From: Palleronia marisminoris
Lineage (GTDB): Bacteria > Pseudomonadota > Alphaproteobacteria > Rhodobacterales > Rhodobacteraceae
Reading direction: 5' to 3'
NCBI RefSeq assembly: GCF_900172315.1
Contig: NZ_FWFV01000004.1
Location: 1 to 64,000, forward strand
Length of the DNA stretch: 64,000 nt
In this document: piece after piece, positions 16,958-28,364 of the stretch
Layout of the letters: every line of letters starts with the position of its first letter
Numbering within the stretch: the stretch's first letter is position 1
The notes under the pieces: model-generated
Databases searched by the model: none
The model's input: the letters and a program-made list of their open reading frames with translations, nothing else
What the model was told of the DNA's origin: nothing
Translations under genes and position numbers: made by a program

Positions 16958-18178
16958 TCACCGGCGGAACTCCTGGTTCGGATGTTCCGGCCGCAGTCCC
17001 ATTCCGACGATCCGGCCCGGAACGTCTCGAAGGAGCGGGACACCGGCCATTACCCGTAGAGGGAGGGGCGCACGAAAGACCGACTTGCTGCGCAAGGCCC
17101 TCAGTAGCACGCGGTCCTGGACCAGGATTTGCAGCCACTGGATCGCCCGTGTTGGCCACTGGCGGCGGCGCTGCACGGAAGCAAGTTCGCGATCCGACGG
17201 CAATCCTCGGCGCAACGGGTTCACCAGCAGGTTCGCGGTTGCCACCGCGTCCTGCACCGCGAGGTTCACCCCGACGCCGCCCACGGGCGACATGGCATGG
17301 GCGGCATCGCCGATGCAGAGCAGCCCCGGTCGCCACCAGGTCTCCAGCCGGTTCACCTGAACGCTGAGGACTTTCACCTTCTCCCAGGACGTCAGCTCAT
17401 CGATGCGGCTCGGCCCCAATGGAGCGATCTTGGCCACCTCGGCACGAAACGCGGCAAGTCCCGCCGCTTTCTTCTCTTCGAAGCCGCCTTTCGGCACGAC
17501 GTAGGCGCACTGCCAGTAGTCGCCGCGATTGAGCATGATGAAGATCTGGCCCGCGGCGAACCGGCCTTGTGTCTCGTCCGTGTCGGACGCCGAACGCGAC
17601 AGCCGGAACCAGAGCACGTCGATCGGCGCGCCGAAATCCCGCACGTTCAGGCCGGCTTCCGTTCGGAGGCGCGATCCGCGGCCGTCGGCTGCGACCGTCA
17701 GCGGGGCGCGGATCTCGAGCGCACCGTCCGCGGCTTCGGCCTGGACGCCCCTTACCCGTCCCGCCTCATGCAGGAGGCGGCAGCCCTCGGCCTGCATGAT
17801 CAGTCGAAAGCCGGGATGCGCCTTCCCCTTTTCCGCCAGGAACGACAGGAAGTCCCATTGCGGCATCATCGCGATGAACGGCGCGCGGAGCGGCAGGCGG
17901 GAGAAGTCGGCAACCGGCACGCGATCCGGTCCGAACTGCGCGAAGAGCTTCTGAATGCGCTGGTGGGGCAGTTCCAGGAACTCGGTCAGGAGGCCGAGGT
18001 CATGCATCAGTTCCATGGTCGAGGGATGGATCGTGTCGCCGCGGAAGTCGCGCAGGAAATCGGCGTGCTTCTCCAGGACGACAACGTCGAGGCCTGCCCG
18101 AGCCAGCAGGTAGCCGAGCGTCAGCCCGGCGGGTCCGCCGCCGACGATGCAGCACTGCGTCGAGATCTCGGTCGCCAT
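16958..18178 (-). CDS. FAD-dependent aromatic-ring-type monooxygenase (UbiH/PHBH family)
   Basis: A 406-residue flavoprotein. The N-terminal dinucleotide fold CIVGGGPAGLTLG (about 9-21), the DTIHPSTMELM motif, and the C-terminal FAD motif IGDAAHAMSPVGGVGVN (GD motif) are all intact. FAD-dependent oxidoreductases of this close type hydroxylate phenolic compounds or act on quinone precursors. The ATG at 18178 has GGAAAGG upstream; a longer frame to 18250 has no ribosome site. The gene is isolated among degraded sequence, so the substrate cannot be inferred. Confidence 0.85.
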   Translation of the reverse strand: MATEISTQCCIVGGGPAGLTLGYLLARAGLDVVVLEKHADFLRDFRGDTIHPSTMELMHDLGLLTEFLELPHQRIQKLFAQFGPDRVPVADFSRLPLRAPFIAMMPQWDFLSFLAEKGKAHPGFRLIMQAEGCRLLHEAGRVRGVQAEAADGALEIRAPLTVAADGRGSRLRTEAGLNVRDFGAPIDVLWFRLSRSASDTDETQGRFAAGQIFIMLNRGDYWQCAYVVPKGGFEEKKAAGLAAFRAEVAKIAPLGPSRIDELTSWEKVKVLSVQVNRLETWWRPGLLCIGDAAHAMSPVGGVGVNLAVQDAVATANLLVNPLRRGLPSDRELASVQRRRQWPTRAIQWLQILVQDRVLLRALRSKSVFRAPLPLRVMAGVPLLRDVPGRIVGMGLRPEHPNQEFRR

Positions 18179-18250
18179 CGACCGCGCCTTTCCGATATCA
18201 GCCAGGCTGCCGCGAGTATCGTCCGACGCTGCCTTCCTGGCAACATGCAC

Positions 18251-18734
18251 AGGCTACGACGTTATCGTCCCGCCGCGATCGAACGTCTGTCCCAGAACGA
18301 TCGCTTCGAGGCAGTGGCGTCGGTCTCGCCGCCTTCGCTGATGCTGTGGTCGCCCGCGATCCTGGCCGGATGAGTTCGCATCTCGACATCCCTGGTTGCC
18401 TACAAGAACCATTTACCACGTCTGCACGCGCCTGTGGCGTTGCTGCGGCTCGGAACGCCATCGCTTCTATCGACGCGGCGGCGCAAGCGAGGCGGCCCAT
18501 GGCGCCAGTTACTGTGCACTCGCGGCGGGTGGCAGCTTCCTGATCCTATTTCTGGCTGGCTCGCGACCGCGGCGCATACGCCCACAGCGAACGGCAGGAA
18601 GGTCTCGCGGTCCGGACACAAGGTCGTATCCCAACCTGCCGGTCGAAAACTGCCGATTATGCTGCGCCTTCGTTGAAGTGAATCAACCCGAAGGCGAGAC
18701 TCGTCAGCCGTGCCGAGGTCCAGTTCGAGCTTTT
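18251..18734. other. Scarred non-coding stretch
   Basis: No intact gene. A short plus-strand frame near 18700-18770 (AEVQFELFYDL) faintly resembles the N-terminus of LtrA-type proteins but is too short to call. The region begins the gene graveyard that continues to about 20,090. Confidence 0.35.
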
Positions 18735-19255
18735 CTACGACCTCCGAAAAGCGCTCGGTTTCGCGTCGAGGCTGTGCGTGCGCGTCGGTGAACGCGCTTC
18801 TGCCCGGAAGAACCCAGCGAGAAGCGCGATACCGCCAAAGCGGGCCACCGCCGGCCCCGGGCCGGGACCCGCCATCAAAAGCCCAAAGACCGGTGCGCCG
18901 GCGGTCTGTCCCACCGCGATGGTCAGGCACCCGACCATGAGCCCGGTCGCGGGACGGTCCGGCAAGGCGTGGATGCTCCAAATGAGATAGACACCGGTCA
19001 ACATCACGTAGGCCGCGCCGAAGAAGGCGCCACCGACAAGCGCGAGGCCGGGTCCGATGCCGTAGCCGACCGCGAGGATGTTGGCTGACATTAGCCCGAG
19101 GAAAGCCCCGTGAACGCGGCCGAGGCCAAACCGGCCGACAAGCGTTCCGGCCCAAGCCCCGGCAATTCCGCCGGCACCGATGCAAGTCCACAACAGGCCA
19201 CCTTGTATGCCGCGACGGCCTCGGCGATCTCGGGCGTGTCGCCCCCAGTCTCCGC
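18735..19255 (-). pseudogene. YbfB/YjiJ-type MFS transporter, C-terminal fragment with frameshift
   Basis: The minus strand reads about 165 residues of the C-terminal half of an MFS permease: WTCIGAGGIAGAWAGTLVGR, GAAYVMLTGVYLIWS and TIAVGQTAGAPVFGLLMAG form about four membrane segments. Near 19200 the family sequence jumps frame: the neighbouring frame reads GGDTPEIAEAVAAYK immediately before WTCIGAGG. There is no N-terminal half or start. Similarity stops near 19255, where a short-chain dehydrogenase tail begins on the other strand. Non-functional. Confidence 0.72.
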
Positions 19256-19275
19256 GCGGGACCGCAGGAATAGCG

Positions 19276-19500
19276 ATCATGACGCCGATGTGGGAGCCGA
19301 TGCCGGGCGGCGGCCCCGACCGGGCCAAGCGCGAAGCGGCAATGGTCACGGACACGCCGATGCGGCGGTTCGGAAAGGCTGAGGAAGTGGCGGCCCTGAC
19401 CATCATGCTGGCCTCGGACGAGGCGGCCTACATGACGGGCACCGAGCTCACGATCGACGGCGGCATTCTCGCCGGTTCTGCCGCGGCGCCCGGTGGCTGA
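19276..19500 (+). pseudogene. Short-chain dehydrogenase/reductase, C-terminal fragment
   Basis: The last ~74 residues of an SDR-family oxidoreductase: TPMRRFGKAEEVAALTIMLA followed by SDEAAYMTGTELTIDGG, the standard C-terminal SDR signature. The cofactor-binding Rossmann motif and the catalytic Ser-Tyr-Lys residues are absent. It abuts the truncated MFS fragment at about 19255-19275 in the opposite orientation, so the junction is a rearrangement point. Confidence 0.8.
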
Positions 19501-19639
19501 GGGAAAGCGGAGGCGGACGCTCCCGTGTCTGCCTCCGCTAAGCTTTGGTCGCCACGCATCATCCGCGTCCAAGATGGCATCGGACACGCAGCGAATGACC
19601 GCTTCCGCTCAGCAGACGTTCATCCCTCAGTTCATGCCA

Positions 19640-19930
19640 TCTGCGCGGCTTCGCCGAGCGTTCCGCGTCCGTGCCGGTCTCCATGGCGGGGGCCATCACA
19701 GGCGGCCAAGTGGTCCTTGCAAGCCGTCTCTTACCGCGCCAGCCCGCGCGCCACTGACCAGAGACCGAGCGTGTCGGGCGCCCTGCGCAGCATGGCGTAG
19801 GACATAAGCCGCGCAACCCGACCGTTGCCGTTCAGGAACGGGTGCACCCAGAGAAGTCGGTGATGTGCACAAGCCGCTGCAAGGATCGGCTCGATCCGAC
19901 CGGGCGGCGATACGGGCTCGAAGAACGTCT
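19640..19930 (-). pseudogene. Fic-domain protein fragment
   Basis: Minus-strand reading ILAAACAHHRLLWVHPF followed by LNGNGRVARLMSYAMLRRA carries the Fic core. Fic proteins normally transfer AMP from ATP; the consensus is HPFx(D/E)GNGRxxR, but here the acidic residue is Asn. The frame ends at a TAA at 19731, after GLWSVARGLAR, while the next frame continues with HLAACDGPRHGDRHGRGTL, also expected in this family. A frameshift near 19727, a missing N-terminus and the Asp-to-Asn change all indicate decay. Stretches on either side (19501-19639, 19931-20088) hold no recognised gene. Confidence 0.72.
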
Positions 19931-20088
19931 ACTGTCGAGATGGCTGGGTGGGCCGACCTTGAGCTTCGCACGGCTGTAGCTGATTTGCGCCGATTTATCC
20001 GACATCGCATGAGGCCCGAGGTCGCGGAACTACGGCTCGGCCGGTTCTTGTGGCCTATTCCGCCGAAACTTGATCCGGATTTACAGCC

Positions 20089-20400
20089 TCAGTGTGTCCA
20101 GGCACCACGGCGCGCGGTTGCGAAATTCTCGCCGTAGCCGCCGGGGCGGACATTGGCGCGGCGCTTCTTGGGGAGGGTGACGATCACATCGATTCCGTGA
20201 GTTTCGGCGTAGTCGAGCGCCTCTTCCTTCGTCGCGAAGCGCAGCCGCACCTGGGGCTGGGTGTCATGCGAGGACGTCCATCCCATCAACGGATCGATCC
20301 TCCGCGGCGTGTCGGCAGTGAATTCGAGCACCCAGTCCTTCGTCTTTGCGTTCCCCGAAGACATGGCGGTCTTGGTGGGCTGATAGATGCGCGCGGTCAT
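20089..20400 (-). CDS. ETC complex I subunit, NDUFS4-like
   Basis: A 103-residue homologue of the NDUFS4/AQDQ accessory subunit of respiratory complex I, found in alphaproteobacteria and mitochondria. [20 protein letters not shown] and WVLEF near the start, and the ending that includes the MGWTSSHDT and [12 protein letters not shown] segments, are diagnostic. Start ATG at 20400 matches the family; upstream codons in frame run into divergent uvrB sequence. It acts at the cytoplasmic arm of NADH:quinone oxidoreductase. It is the first clearly core gene right of the scarred zone and is divergent from uvrB by 115 bases. Confidence 0.9.
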   Translation of the reverse strand: MTARIYQPTKTAMSSGNAKTKDWVLEFTADTPRRIDPLMGWTSSHDTQPQVRLRFATKEEALDYAETHGIDVIVTLPKKRRANVRPGGYGENFATARRGAWTH

Positions 20401-20515
20401 CGGTCGCCTCCTTCTCTGGTCGCTCGACATATGTGGAATCGCGCGGCTTGAAGCAAGGCCGACGTTCCCCGTCCGGGCAGCTTGCACCGCGCCCGCGCAC
20501 GCATATCTTCCCCCC

Positions 20516-22714
<2,199 letters not shown>

Positions 22715-22771
22715 GGCCCGACGGACAAGGGCGTTAATCGCCGATTCACTCTCTTCTGCGATGACGGGGGC

Positions 22772-23437
22772 ATGACCCTGCTTCGCGCCCTTGTCCTTCT
22801 GTTCACCATGGTCGCCACGGCGGCCACCTCGGGCGCCTGGCCGCGTCCGGAGGGCGAGACGTTCATGTCGCTCAAGTTCGGGCGGCAGGGCGATATAGAG
22901 GTGCAGAGCCTTTATGCCGAGTACGGCATGAGCCCGCGCCTGACCTTCGGCCTCGCCGCCGACCGCTACGGCCCCCAGGCCGGCGCCGTCTCGGCCTTCA
23001 GCCGCGTCGCGCTGACGCCCGACCGCCCGTGGCAGGTGTCGGTCTCGGCCAGCGCCTCGTTCGAGCTGGACGGGGGTACGCCCGAGGAATTGACCGTTCT
23101 GCCGGGCGAGGTCCGCAACGGCGTCACCCTGCATGTCGGCCGCGGCTTCACGGTCGGCGATCGCGACGCCTGGTTCGACGTCGAGGCGGGTCGGGACAGC
23201 ACCGGGCTTGAAGAGCAATGGCGGATGGGTCTCGTCGCGGGGATTCAGGTGACCGACCGCAGCAAGCTGTTCGTGGAGTTCGAGGGCGCCGAGGACGAAG
23301 AGGGCACGGCGCTACGCATCGCCCCGAACGCCGCCTATTCCATCGCAGACGGCATCGACCTTACCGTCGGCTATGCGTTCGACCCGAGCGGCGACACCGA
23401 AAGCCGGATTGACCTGGGCGCCTGGCTCGCCTTCTGA
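22772..23437 (+). CDS. Secreted beta-rich hypothetical protein
   Basis: Unknown function. The 221-residue product has a signal peptide (LLRALVLLFTMVATAATSGAW) followed by alternating strands such as MSLKFGRQGDIEVQSLYAEY, LTFGLAADRYG, WQVSVSASASFEL, and it ends in an aromatic residue (LGAWLAF). Short alternating amphipathic strands and the terminal Phe are consistent with a small outer-membrane beta-barrel. It lies 57 bases after uvrB and converges with the DUF4864 gene, with stop codons adjacent. Confidence 0.7.
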   Translation: MTLLRALVLLFTMVATAATSGAWPRPEGETFMSLKFGRQGDIEVQSLYAEYGMSPRLTFGLAADRYGPQAGAVSAFSRVALTPDRPWQVSVSASASFELDGGTPEELTVLPGEVRNGVTLHVGRGFTVGDRDAWFDVEAGRDSTGLEEQWRMGLVAGIQVTDRSKLFVEFEGAEDEEGTALRIAPNAAYSIADGIDLTVGYAFDPSGDTESRIDLGAWLAF

Positions 23438-23836
23438 TCAGACGCTCACGTCCGGCATCTCCACAAGGCGGACGCCGTCGATCTTCCAGCCGTCCGGCCC
23501 GTCGACCATGTCGTAGTCGAGCGCATGGTACGCCCCGTCGGCATCCCGGATGATGACCCGCTGGCGCTGCACGCCGCCCAGATCCTCCAGCGCGCCGAAG
23601 CGGACATCGCCGGGGCGGTGGACCATCGGGTACCCGTTGCGCACCATCCTCCCGAAGTTGCCGGGCGTCCCGAACATGTTCCGGATGTCCGGCGAGGCGT
23701 AGGTGAAGGCACGGTCGAACGCATCGGCGCGGAAGGCTTCGAGCTGCGAGGAAATCACGCCCTCGATCTCAGAATCCTGCGCGAGGGCGGGCAGACAGAA
23801 AATCGAAAGCGCTGCGGCGAGGACGATGCGTCTCAT
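23438..23836 (-). CDS. DUF4864 domain-containing secreted protein
   Basis: A 132-residue protein with a signal peptide (MRRIVLAAALSIFCLPALAQ) and the DUF4864 domain: IEGVISSQLEAFRADAFDRA, FTYASPDIRNMFGT, then IDGVRLVEMPDVSV. The fold is probably NTF2-like, given the helix-strand pattern and size. Function unknown. It converges with the preceding beta-rich protein and lies 63 bases from the lysS stop on the same strand. Confidence 0.85.
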   Translation of the reverse strand: MRRIVLAAALSIFCLPALAQDSEIEGVISSQLEAFRADAFDRAFTYASPDIRNMFGTPGNFGRMVRNGYPMVHRPGDVRFGALEDLGGVQRQRVIIRDADGAYHALDYDMVDGPDGWKIDGVRLVEMPDVSV

Positions 23837-23899
23837 GGCGTCTCCTTTCGGATCAGCCTAAGACGCGCCCCCGCCGCGCAGGAAGTCTCTTTCCCGTGA

Positions 23900-25471
23900 T
23901 CAGTTCGCGAGCGCCCGGTCGATCAGCGCCACCGTTTCGTCCACGCCATAAAGCGCAACGAACCCACCGAAGCGCGGCCCCTGGCTCTGTCCCAGCAGCA
24001 CCTCGTAGAGCGCCTTGAACCAGTCGCGCAGCGGCTCGATCTCGTGCGCCTTGCCGACGGCGAAGACTTCGGACTGAAGAGCCTCGGCGTCGAGGCCGCT
24101 CTCCCACGCCGCAAGCCGCTCGCGCAGATCGAGGATCGCGGCGCGCTCGGCGTCGGTGGGCTGGCGGAAGGTCTTCTCGGGCTTCACGAAGTCGTTGTAG
24201 TAGCGGATCGCATAGCCGGCCGCTTGGTCGAGCTGCGGGTTCGCCTCGGGCGCGGCGCCGGGCGCATAGCGGCGGATAAAACCCCACAGCGTCTCCTTCT
24301 CCTCGGCGCCGGACACGCTTGCAAGGTTCAGAAGCATCGCGAAGGGCACCACCATGTCCGACTGCGGAACGTCGCTGTTGCCGTGGATGTGCCAGACCGG
24401 GTTGTTCAGCCGCGCGGTCTCGTCCTGATCGGGATAGGCCCGCAGCTGCTGGTGATACTCGTCCACCGCCTTCGGGATCACGTCGAAATAGAGCCGCTTC
24501 GCCGTCTTCGGCTTCTGGTACATGAAGTAGGCGAGGCTTTCGGGCGACGCGTAAGTCAGCCATTCCTCCATCGACAGGCCGTTGCCCTTCGATTTCGAGA
24601 TCTTCTGGCCCTTGTCGTCGTTGAACAGCTCGTAGGTCAGCGTCTCGGGGCCGGGGCTGCCCAGCGCGCGGCAGATCTTGCCCGCCTGCGTAACCGAATC
24701 GATCAGATCCTTGCCCGACATCTCGTAATCCACGCCCAGCGCGTGCCACCGCATCGCCCAGTCGGGTTTCCACTGCAGCTTGACGTTGCCGCCCGTCACC
24801 GGGACCTCGACGCGCTCGCCGTCGGGTTCTTCATAGACGATGGTGCCCTTTTCGACGTTGCGCTCAAGCGTCGGGACCTGCAGCACGTGGCCTGTCTTGG
24901 GGCTGACGGGCAGGAACGGCGAGTAGCTCGCCTGACGATCCGGCCCAAGGGTCGGCAGCATGATCGCCATGATCTCGTCGAACCGCTCGAGCGCACGCTG
25001 CAGCGCCGCGTCGAACTGGCCACTCGTGTAGTAGTCGGTGGAAGAGGCGAATTCGTACTCGAACCCGTAGCTGTCGAGGAACGCGCGCAGGCGCGCATTG
25101 TTGTGGGCGCCGAAGCTGTCATGGGTGCCGAAGGGATCGCGCACGCGGGTCAGCGGCAGGTGAAGGTCTTCGGCCATCTGCTCCTGGTTCGGGACGTTTG
25201 TCGGGACCTTGCGCAGCCCATCCATGTCGTCCGAAAAGCACAGAAGCTTCGTGGGGATGTCCGACATCGTCTCGAACGCGCGGCGCACCATGGTCGTGCG
25301 CGCCACCTCGCCGAAGGTGCCGATATGGGGCAGGCCAGACGGGCCGTAGCCCGTCTCGAACAGGGCGTAGCCCTTCTCGGGCGGCTGTTTCTCGAAGCGT
25401 TTGACCAGCTTGCGGGCCTCTTCGAACGGCCAGACCTTCGAGGTCATCGCAATTTCACGCAGCTCGGTCAT
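23900..25471 (-). CDS. lysS: Lysyl-tRNA synthetase, class I
   Basis: Charges tRNA-Lys. This is the class I form found in archaea and alphaproteobacteria, unrelated to class II LysRS. The 523-residue protein shows [19 protein letters not shown] (HIGH motif variant) near the start and KISKSKGNG (KMSKS) in the middle, with the alpha-helical anticodon domain after it. ATG at 25471 is chosen because GGAGAAAG precedes it and the sequence [19 protein letters not shown] fits the family; the longer frame is divergent from the TerB gene start. Confidence 0.96.
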   Translation of the reverse strand: MTELREIAMTSKVWPFEEARKLVKRFEKQPPEKGYALFETGYGPSGLPHIGTFGEVARTTMVRRAFETMSDIPTKLLCFSDDMDGLRKVPTNVPNQEQMAEDLHLPLTRVRDPFGTHDSFGAHNNARLRAFLDSYGFEYEFASSTDYYTSGQFDAALQRALERFDEIMAIMLPTLGPDRQASYSPFLPVSPKTGHVLQVPTLERNVEKGTIVYEEPDGERVEVPVTGGNVKLQWKPDWAMRWHALGVDYEMSGKDLIDSVTQAGKICRALGSPGPETLTYELFNDDKGQKISKSKGNGLSMEEWLTYASPESLAYFMYQKPKTAKRLYFDVIPKAVDEYHQQLRAYPDQDETARLNNPVWHIHGNSDVPQSDMVVPFAMLLNLASVSGAEEKETLWGFIRRYAPGAAPEANPQLDQAAGYAIRYYNDFVKPEKTFRQPTDAERAAILDLRERLAAWESGLDAEALQSEVFAVGKAHEIEPLRDWFKALYEVLLGQSQGPRFGGFVALYGVDETVALIDRALAN

Positions 25472-25566
25472 CGCTTTCTCCATCATGGAATGCGCGCTTG
25501 CAGTATTGCCGCGGCGCGGAACCGTCAATTACCATGCATGCCGACACCCGAACCCCCGGAGCACCG

Positions 25567-25989
25567 ATGAACGACGTCCCCAACAGCCTCAGCCCGCAGG
25601 ATTGCCTTGTGGCGGTCATGGTCGCCGTCTCCGCATCGGACGAGAACCTGCGCACGACCGAGCTCGTCACGATCGAGCGGGTCGTCAACCACCTGCCGAT
25701 CTTCGCGAAATACGACCAGGATCGGATCCGCACCGTCTCGCAGACGGTGTTCGACCTTTACGCGGAAGAGGACGGGCTCGACGCGCTGTTCGGCCTGATC
25801 CGCGACAACCTGCCCGAGCCCCTGTTCGAGACCGCCTACGCGCTGGCCTGCGACGTCGCGGCTGCCGACGGCGCTCTGGGCGAGACCGAGATTCGCCTGC
25901 TGGAGGAAATCCGCTACGAGCTGTCGATCTCGCGGCTGAGCGCGGCCGCCATCGAACGGGGTGCCCGGGCGCGGCACATGGTGCTTTAG
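25567..25989 (+). CDS. TerB-family tellurite-resistance-like protein
   Basis: A 140-residue, all-helical, acidic protein of the TerB/DjlA-like superfamily. The two repeats show SPQDCLVAVMVAVSASDENL with an acidic metal-site pattern, and ACDVAAADGALGETEIRLLEEI. Such stand-alone TerB proteins are common in proteobacteria, and their roles are unclear. ATG at 25567 follows CCGGAG. Stop codon overlaps that of the convergent D-Ala-D-Ala carboxypeptidase gene. Confidence 0.78.
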   Translation: MNDVPNSLSPQDCLVAVMVAVSASDENLRTTELVTIERVVNHLPIFAKYDQDRIRTVSQTVFDLYAEEDGLDALFGLIRDNLPEPLFETAYALACDVAAADGALGETEIRLLEEIRYELSISRLSAAAIERGARARHMVL

Positions 25990-27446
25990 GTCAGGTGCGC
26001 CTTGCCCCAGCTTTCCAGAAGCTGGCGCTGGAGGTATTTCGACGATCCGATCCAGCTGCGCCCACCCTCGGGGCGCTCGCGCTGTTCCACGGTCAGCGCA
26101 TCGCGGCGGGGGATGTCGCCGGTGAAGATCGCGAAGGCGAGCGTCCGACCGTCCGTCGGGCCGGTGATGTAGCCGGTCAACGCGCTGACGAAGTTCAGTG
26201 TGCCGGTCTTGGCGGTCACCGTGAACCGCGTGTCGTCGAGCGGAAAGCCCTTCATCAGCGATTTCAGCGCGCCGCCGTCGTGACTGGCAACCATCGCGCG
26301 GACCATGTCGGCCGGTGAGATGCGGCTGTCGTCGCCCAGCCCCGAGTGATCCTCGAGCGCGACGTTGCGGAGTCCGTGCTCGCGCTTCAGCCAGTCGTTC
26401 ATCCGGCCAGCGCTTTCAACCAGCGACTCGACCGGGCCTTCGGTCTGGGACGCCGAGACGCCCACCACCTCGGCGGTGATGTTGGTCGAATAGTTCAGCA
26501 TGTCGGCCAGAATCGGCGGCAGCACATTGCTGCGGTGGACCTGCAGCACGTCACCCTGCGCGTGGTCGGCATAGTCCACAACGCCGCCCGAGATGATGCC
26601 CTGCGACTGCGCGAGCGTCTGGAACACCTCGCCTGCATAGAGCGCGGGAAAGCGCACCGGCAGCCAGCGCGAGCCGGCGTTCCCAAGGGCCGTTCGCGCC
26701 ACGGTCCATTCGTCGATGCGCTCGCCGCGATTGTAGGTGTAGACCGGGCCGGCACGATCCGCGACCTCCATCTGCGCCACCGTCACGGCGGCGGTCTCGC
26801 GGATTCCGGGCGAATCCATCGTCACCTCGTAAGCACCGCCTTGCCGCTCCCACCCGAAATGGACACGGTTGTAATTCAGGTTCAGGCCGCCGATCGCCGG
26901 GTTGTAGGCAACGTGCCGGGGCTGCTCCTCGTCGATCTCGTAGAGGTTCGGCAGCGCCCCGGACCACACGCGCATCCGCCCGCCGATCTCGCGGACGCCC
27001 ATCTCCTTCAGCGCCACGGCCATGGCCATCAGACCGTCGGTATCCAGGGTCGGATCACCCCCGCCGGCGAGAATCAGGTCGCCCTCGATCCGCCCGTTCA
27101 CCACCGGCCCCGTCGCCACAAGCCGCGTGTCGAAGCGGTGCTGCGCCCCCAGCTGTTCGAGCGCCCACATCGTGGTCAGCGCCTTGGCCGTCGAGGCCGG
27201 GGGCATCCCGAGGGCGTAGTTGTGCGATTCGAGCACTTCGCCGGTGGCGGCATCGGCCACGGCGAAGGCGACCGTGCCCGACAGGCTGCTGCCCTCGACC
27301 AGGTCCTTCCCGGTGGGGATCGGCTCCTTGGGGGGCTCGGAGCCGCGGAGGCGCGGGCGAATTGAACGCGTCGGAGCCTCGGCCCAAGCGCCGGTCGCGC
27401 TGGCCGACAAGAGGCCCGCCAGCATCTGGCGTCTGCTCAGGCGCAT
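25986..27446 (-). CDS. dacB: D-alanyl-D-alanine carboxypeptidase/endopeptidase (PBP4, DacB family)
   Basis: A class C penicillin-binding protein of 486 residues acting on peptidoglycan in the periplasm. The SRRQMLAGLL start resembles a twin-arginine signal. The catalytic SxxK is STAK at 85-88, the SxN motif is STN in LNYSTNITAE, and KTGT follows near residue 430. The large insertion between SxxK and SxN typical of PBP4 is present. It lies 82 bases downstream of nadD on the same strand. Confidence 0.92.
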   Translation of the reverse strand: MRLSRRQMLAGLLSASATGAWAEAPTRSIRPRLRGSEPPKEPIPTGKDLVEGSSLSGTVAFAVADAATGEVLESHNYALGMPPASTAKALTTMWALEQLGAQHRFDTRLVATGPVVNGRIEGDLILAGGGDPTLDTDGLMAMAVALKEMGVREIGGRMRVWSGALPNLYEIDEEQPRHVAYNPAIGGLNLNYNRVHFGWERQGGAYEVTMDSPGIRETAAVTVAQMEVADRAGPVYTYNRGERIDEWTVARTALGNAGSRWLPVRFPALYAGEVFQTLAQSQGIISGGVVDYADHAQGDVLQVHRSNVLPPILADMLNYSTNITAEVVGVSASQTEGPVESLVESAGRMNDWLKREHGLRNVALEDHSGLGDDSRISPADMVRAMVASHDGGALKSLMKGFPLDDTRFTVTAKTGTLNFVSALTGYITGPTDGRTLAFAIFTGDIPRRDALTVEQRERPEGGRSWIGSSKYLQRQLLESWGKAHLT

Positions 27447-27528
27447 TTTCCCTCCGGTTTTGCCGCCGAATGATTTAGAGCGATCGCGCGGAAACGATCA
27501 ACCATAAGTACCTGACAACGGGATCACT

Positions 27529-28125
27529 TCAATGTTTCCACTGTCCCGCGCGTCGCAATTCGGTCGAGGATTCAGGCCGCAGCGGGATATTGACGAAGGA
27601 CCAGGCGGGCGGCGCAGCCTGCGCAAGCATCGCGGGCGGCACACGATCCGACGCCAGCCGCCGCGCCGTGGGCGAGTTGAGCGCGCGCAGCCGATCCCCC
27701 GGCCGCGCGAAGATCCCCAGCGGCACACGGCCCGCGATTTCGTCCCACCGATCCCAGAGGTGGAATTGGCCCAAGTTGTCCGACCCCATGAGCCAGACGA
27801 AGCGCAGGTGGGGATACGCCTCTTGCAGGCTCGCCACGGTGTCGGCGCTGAACCGCGAGGACAACTGCGCCTCGATGTCCGTGACGTGCACGCGCGGGTG
27901 GCGCATCACCTGGCGCGCCTGTGCAAGCCGGCGATCCAACGCGGCGGGAGCGTCCCGCTTCAGCGGATTGCCGGGAGAGACCACCCACCACACCCAGTCC
28001 AGCCCGAACCGGGCGAGCGCCGCCCGCGTGATTGCCACGTGCCCCGCATGGGCGGGATCGAACGAGCCGCCGAGCAGGCCCACACTCTGCCCGCGCCCCG
28101 CCACGGGCCAGTCGGGCCCCCTCAT
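27529..28125 (-). CDS. nadD: Nicotinate-nucleotide adenylyltransferase
   Basis: Adenylates nicotinate mononucleotide in NAD synthesis. The 198-residue protein has [19 protein letters not shown] (nucleotidyltransferase signature with HxGH as HAGH), [29 protein letters not shown], and the C-terminal STELR motif (the SxxxR phosphate-binding site). ATG at 28125 is preferred over an upstream start, since the added residues would be low-complexity and unlike the family. Divergent from ctaD. Confidence 0.94.
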   Translation of the reverse strand: MRGPDWPVAGRGQSVGLLGGSFDPAHAGHVAITRAALARFGLDWVWWVVSPGNPLKRDAPAALDRRLAQARQVMRHPRVHVTDIEAQLSSRFSADTVASLQEAYPHLRFVWLMGSDNLGQFHLWDRWDEIAGRVPLGIFARPGDRLRALNSPTARRLASDRVPPAMLAQAAPPAWSFVNIPLRPESSTELRRAGQWKH

Positions 28126-28364
28126 GTCTCGGTTCGTCCCATGGCGCCTGAATGCCGCGCACGGCCCGTGTCCGCAAGGCTCGGCATGCCCGAGTTGCGG
28201 CGGCGGACGTCCGGCAGAATTAGAGCCGAATTGCCGTCGCAGTTCCCGCACCGCGCCAAAACGTATCATTGCGATGCCCGGCTGATAGGCTTAGAACGCG
28301 CTTCGATGCGCGTGGGGCTCGGAGTCTGCGTGCCTCTTTGTTAACGGGAACCAGGAGGGACGAC

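Noticed and set aside
18695-18775. LtrA-like N-terminal motif (AEVQFELFYDL) on the plus strand
   Set aside because: Too short and not followed by the expected membrane segments.
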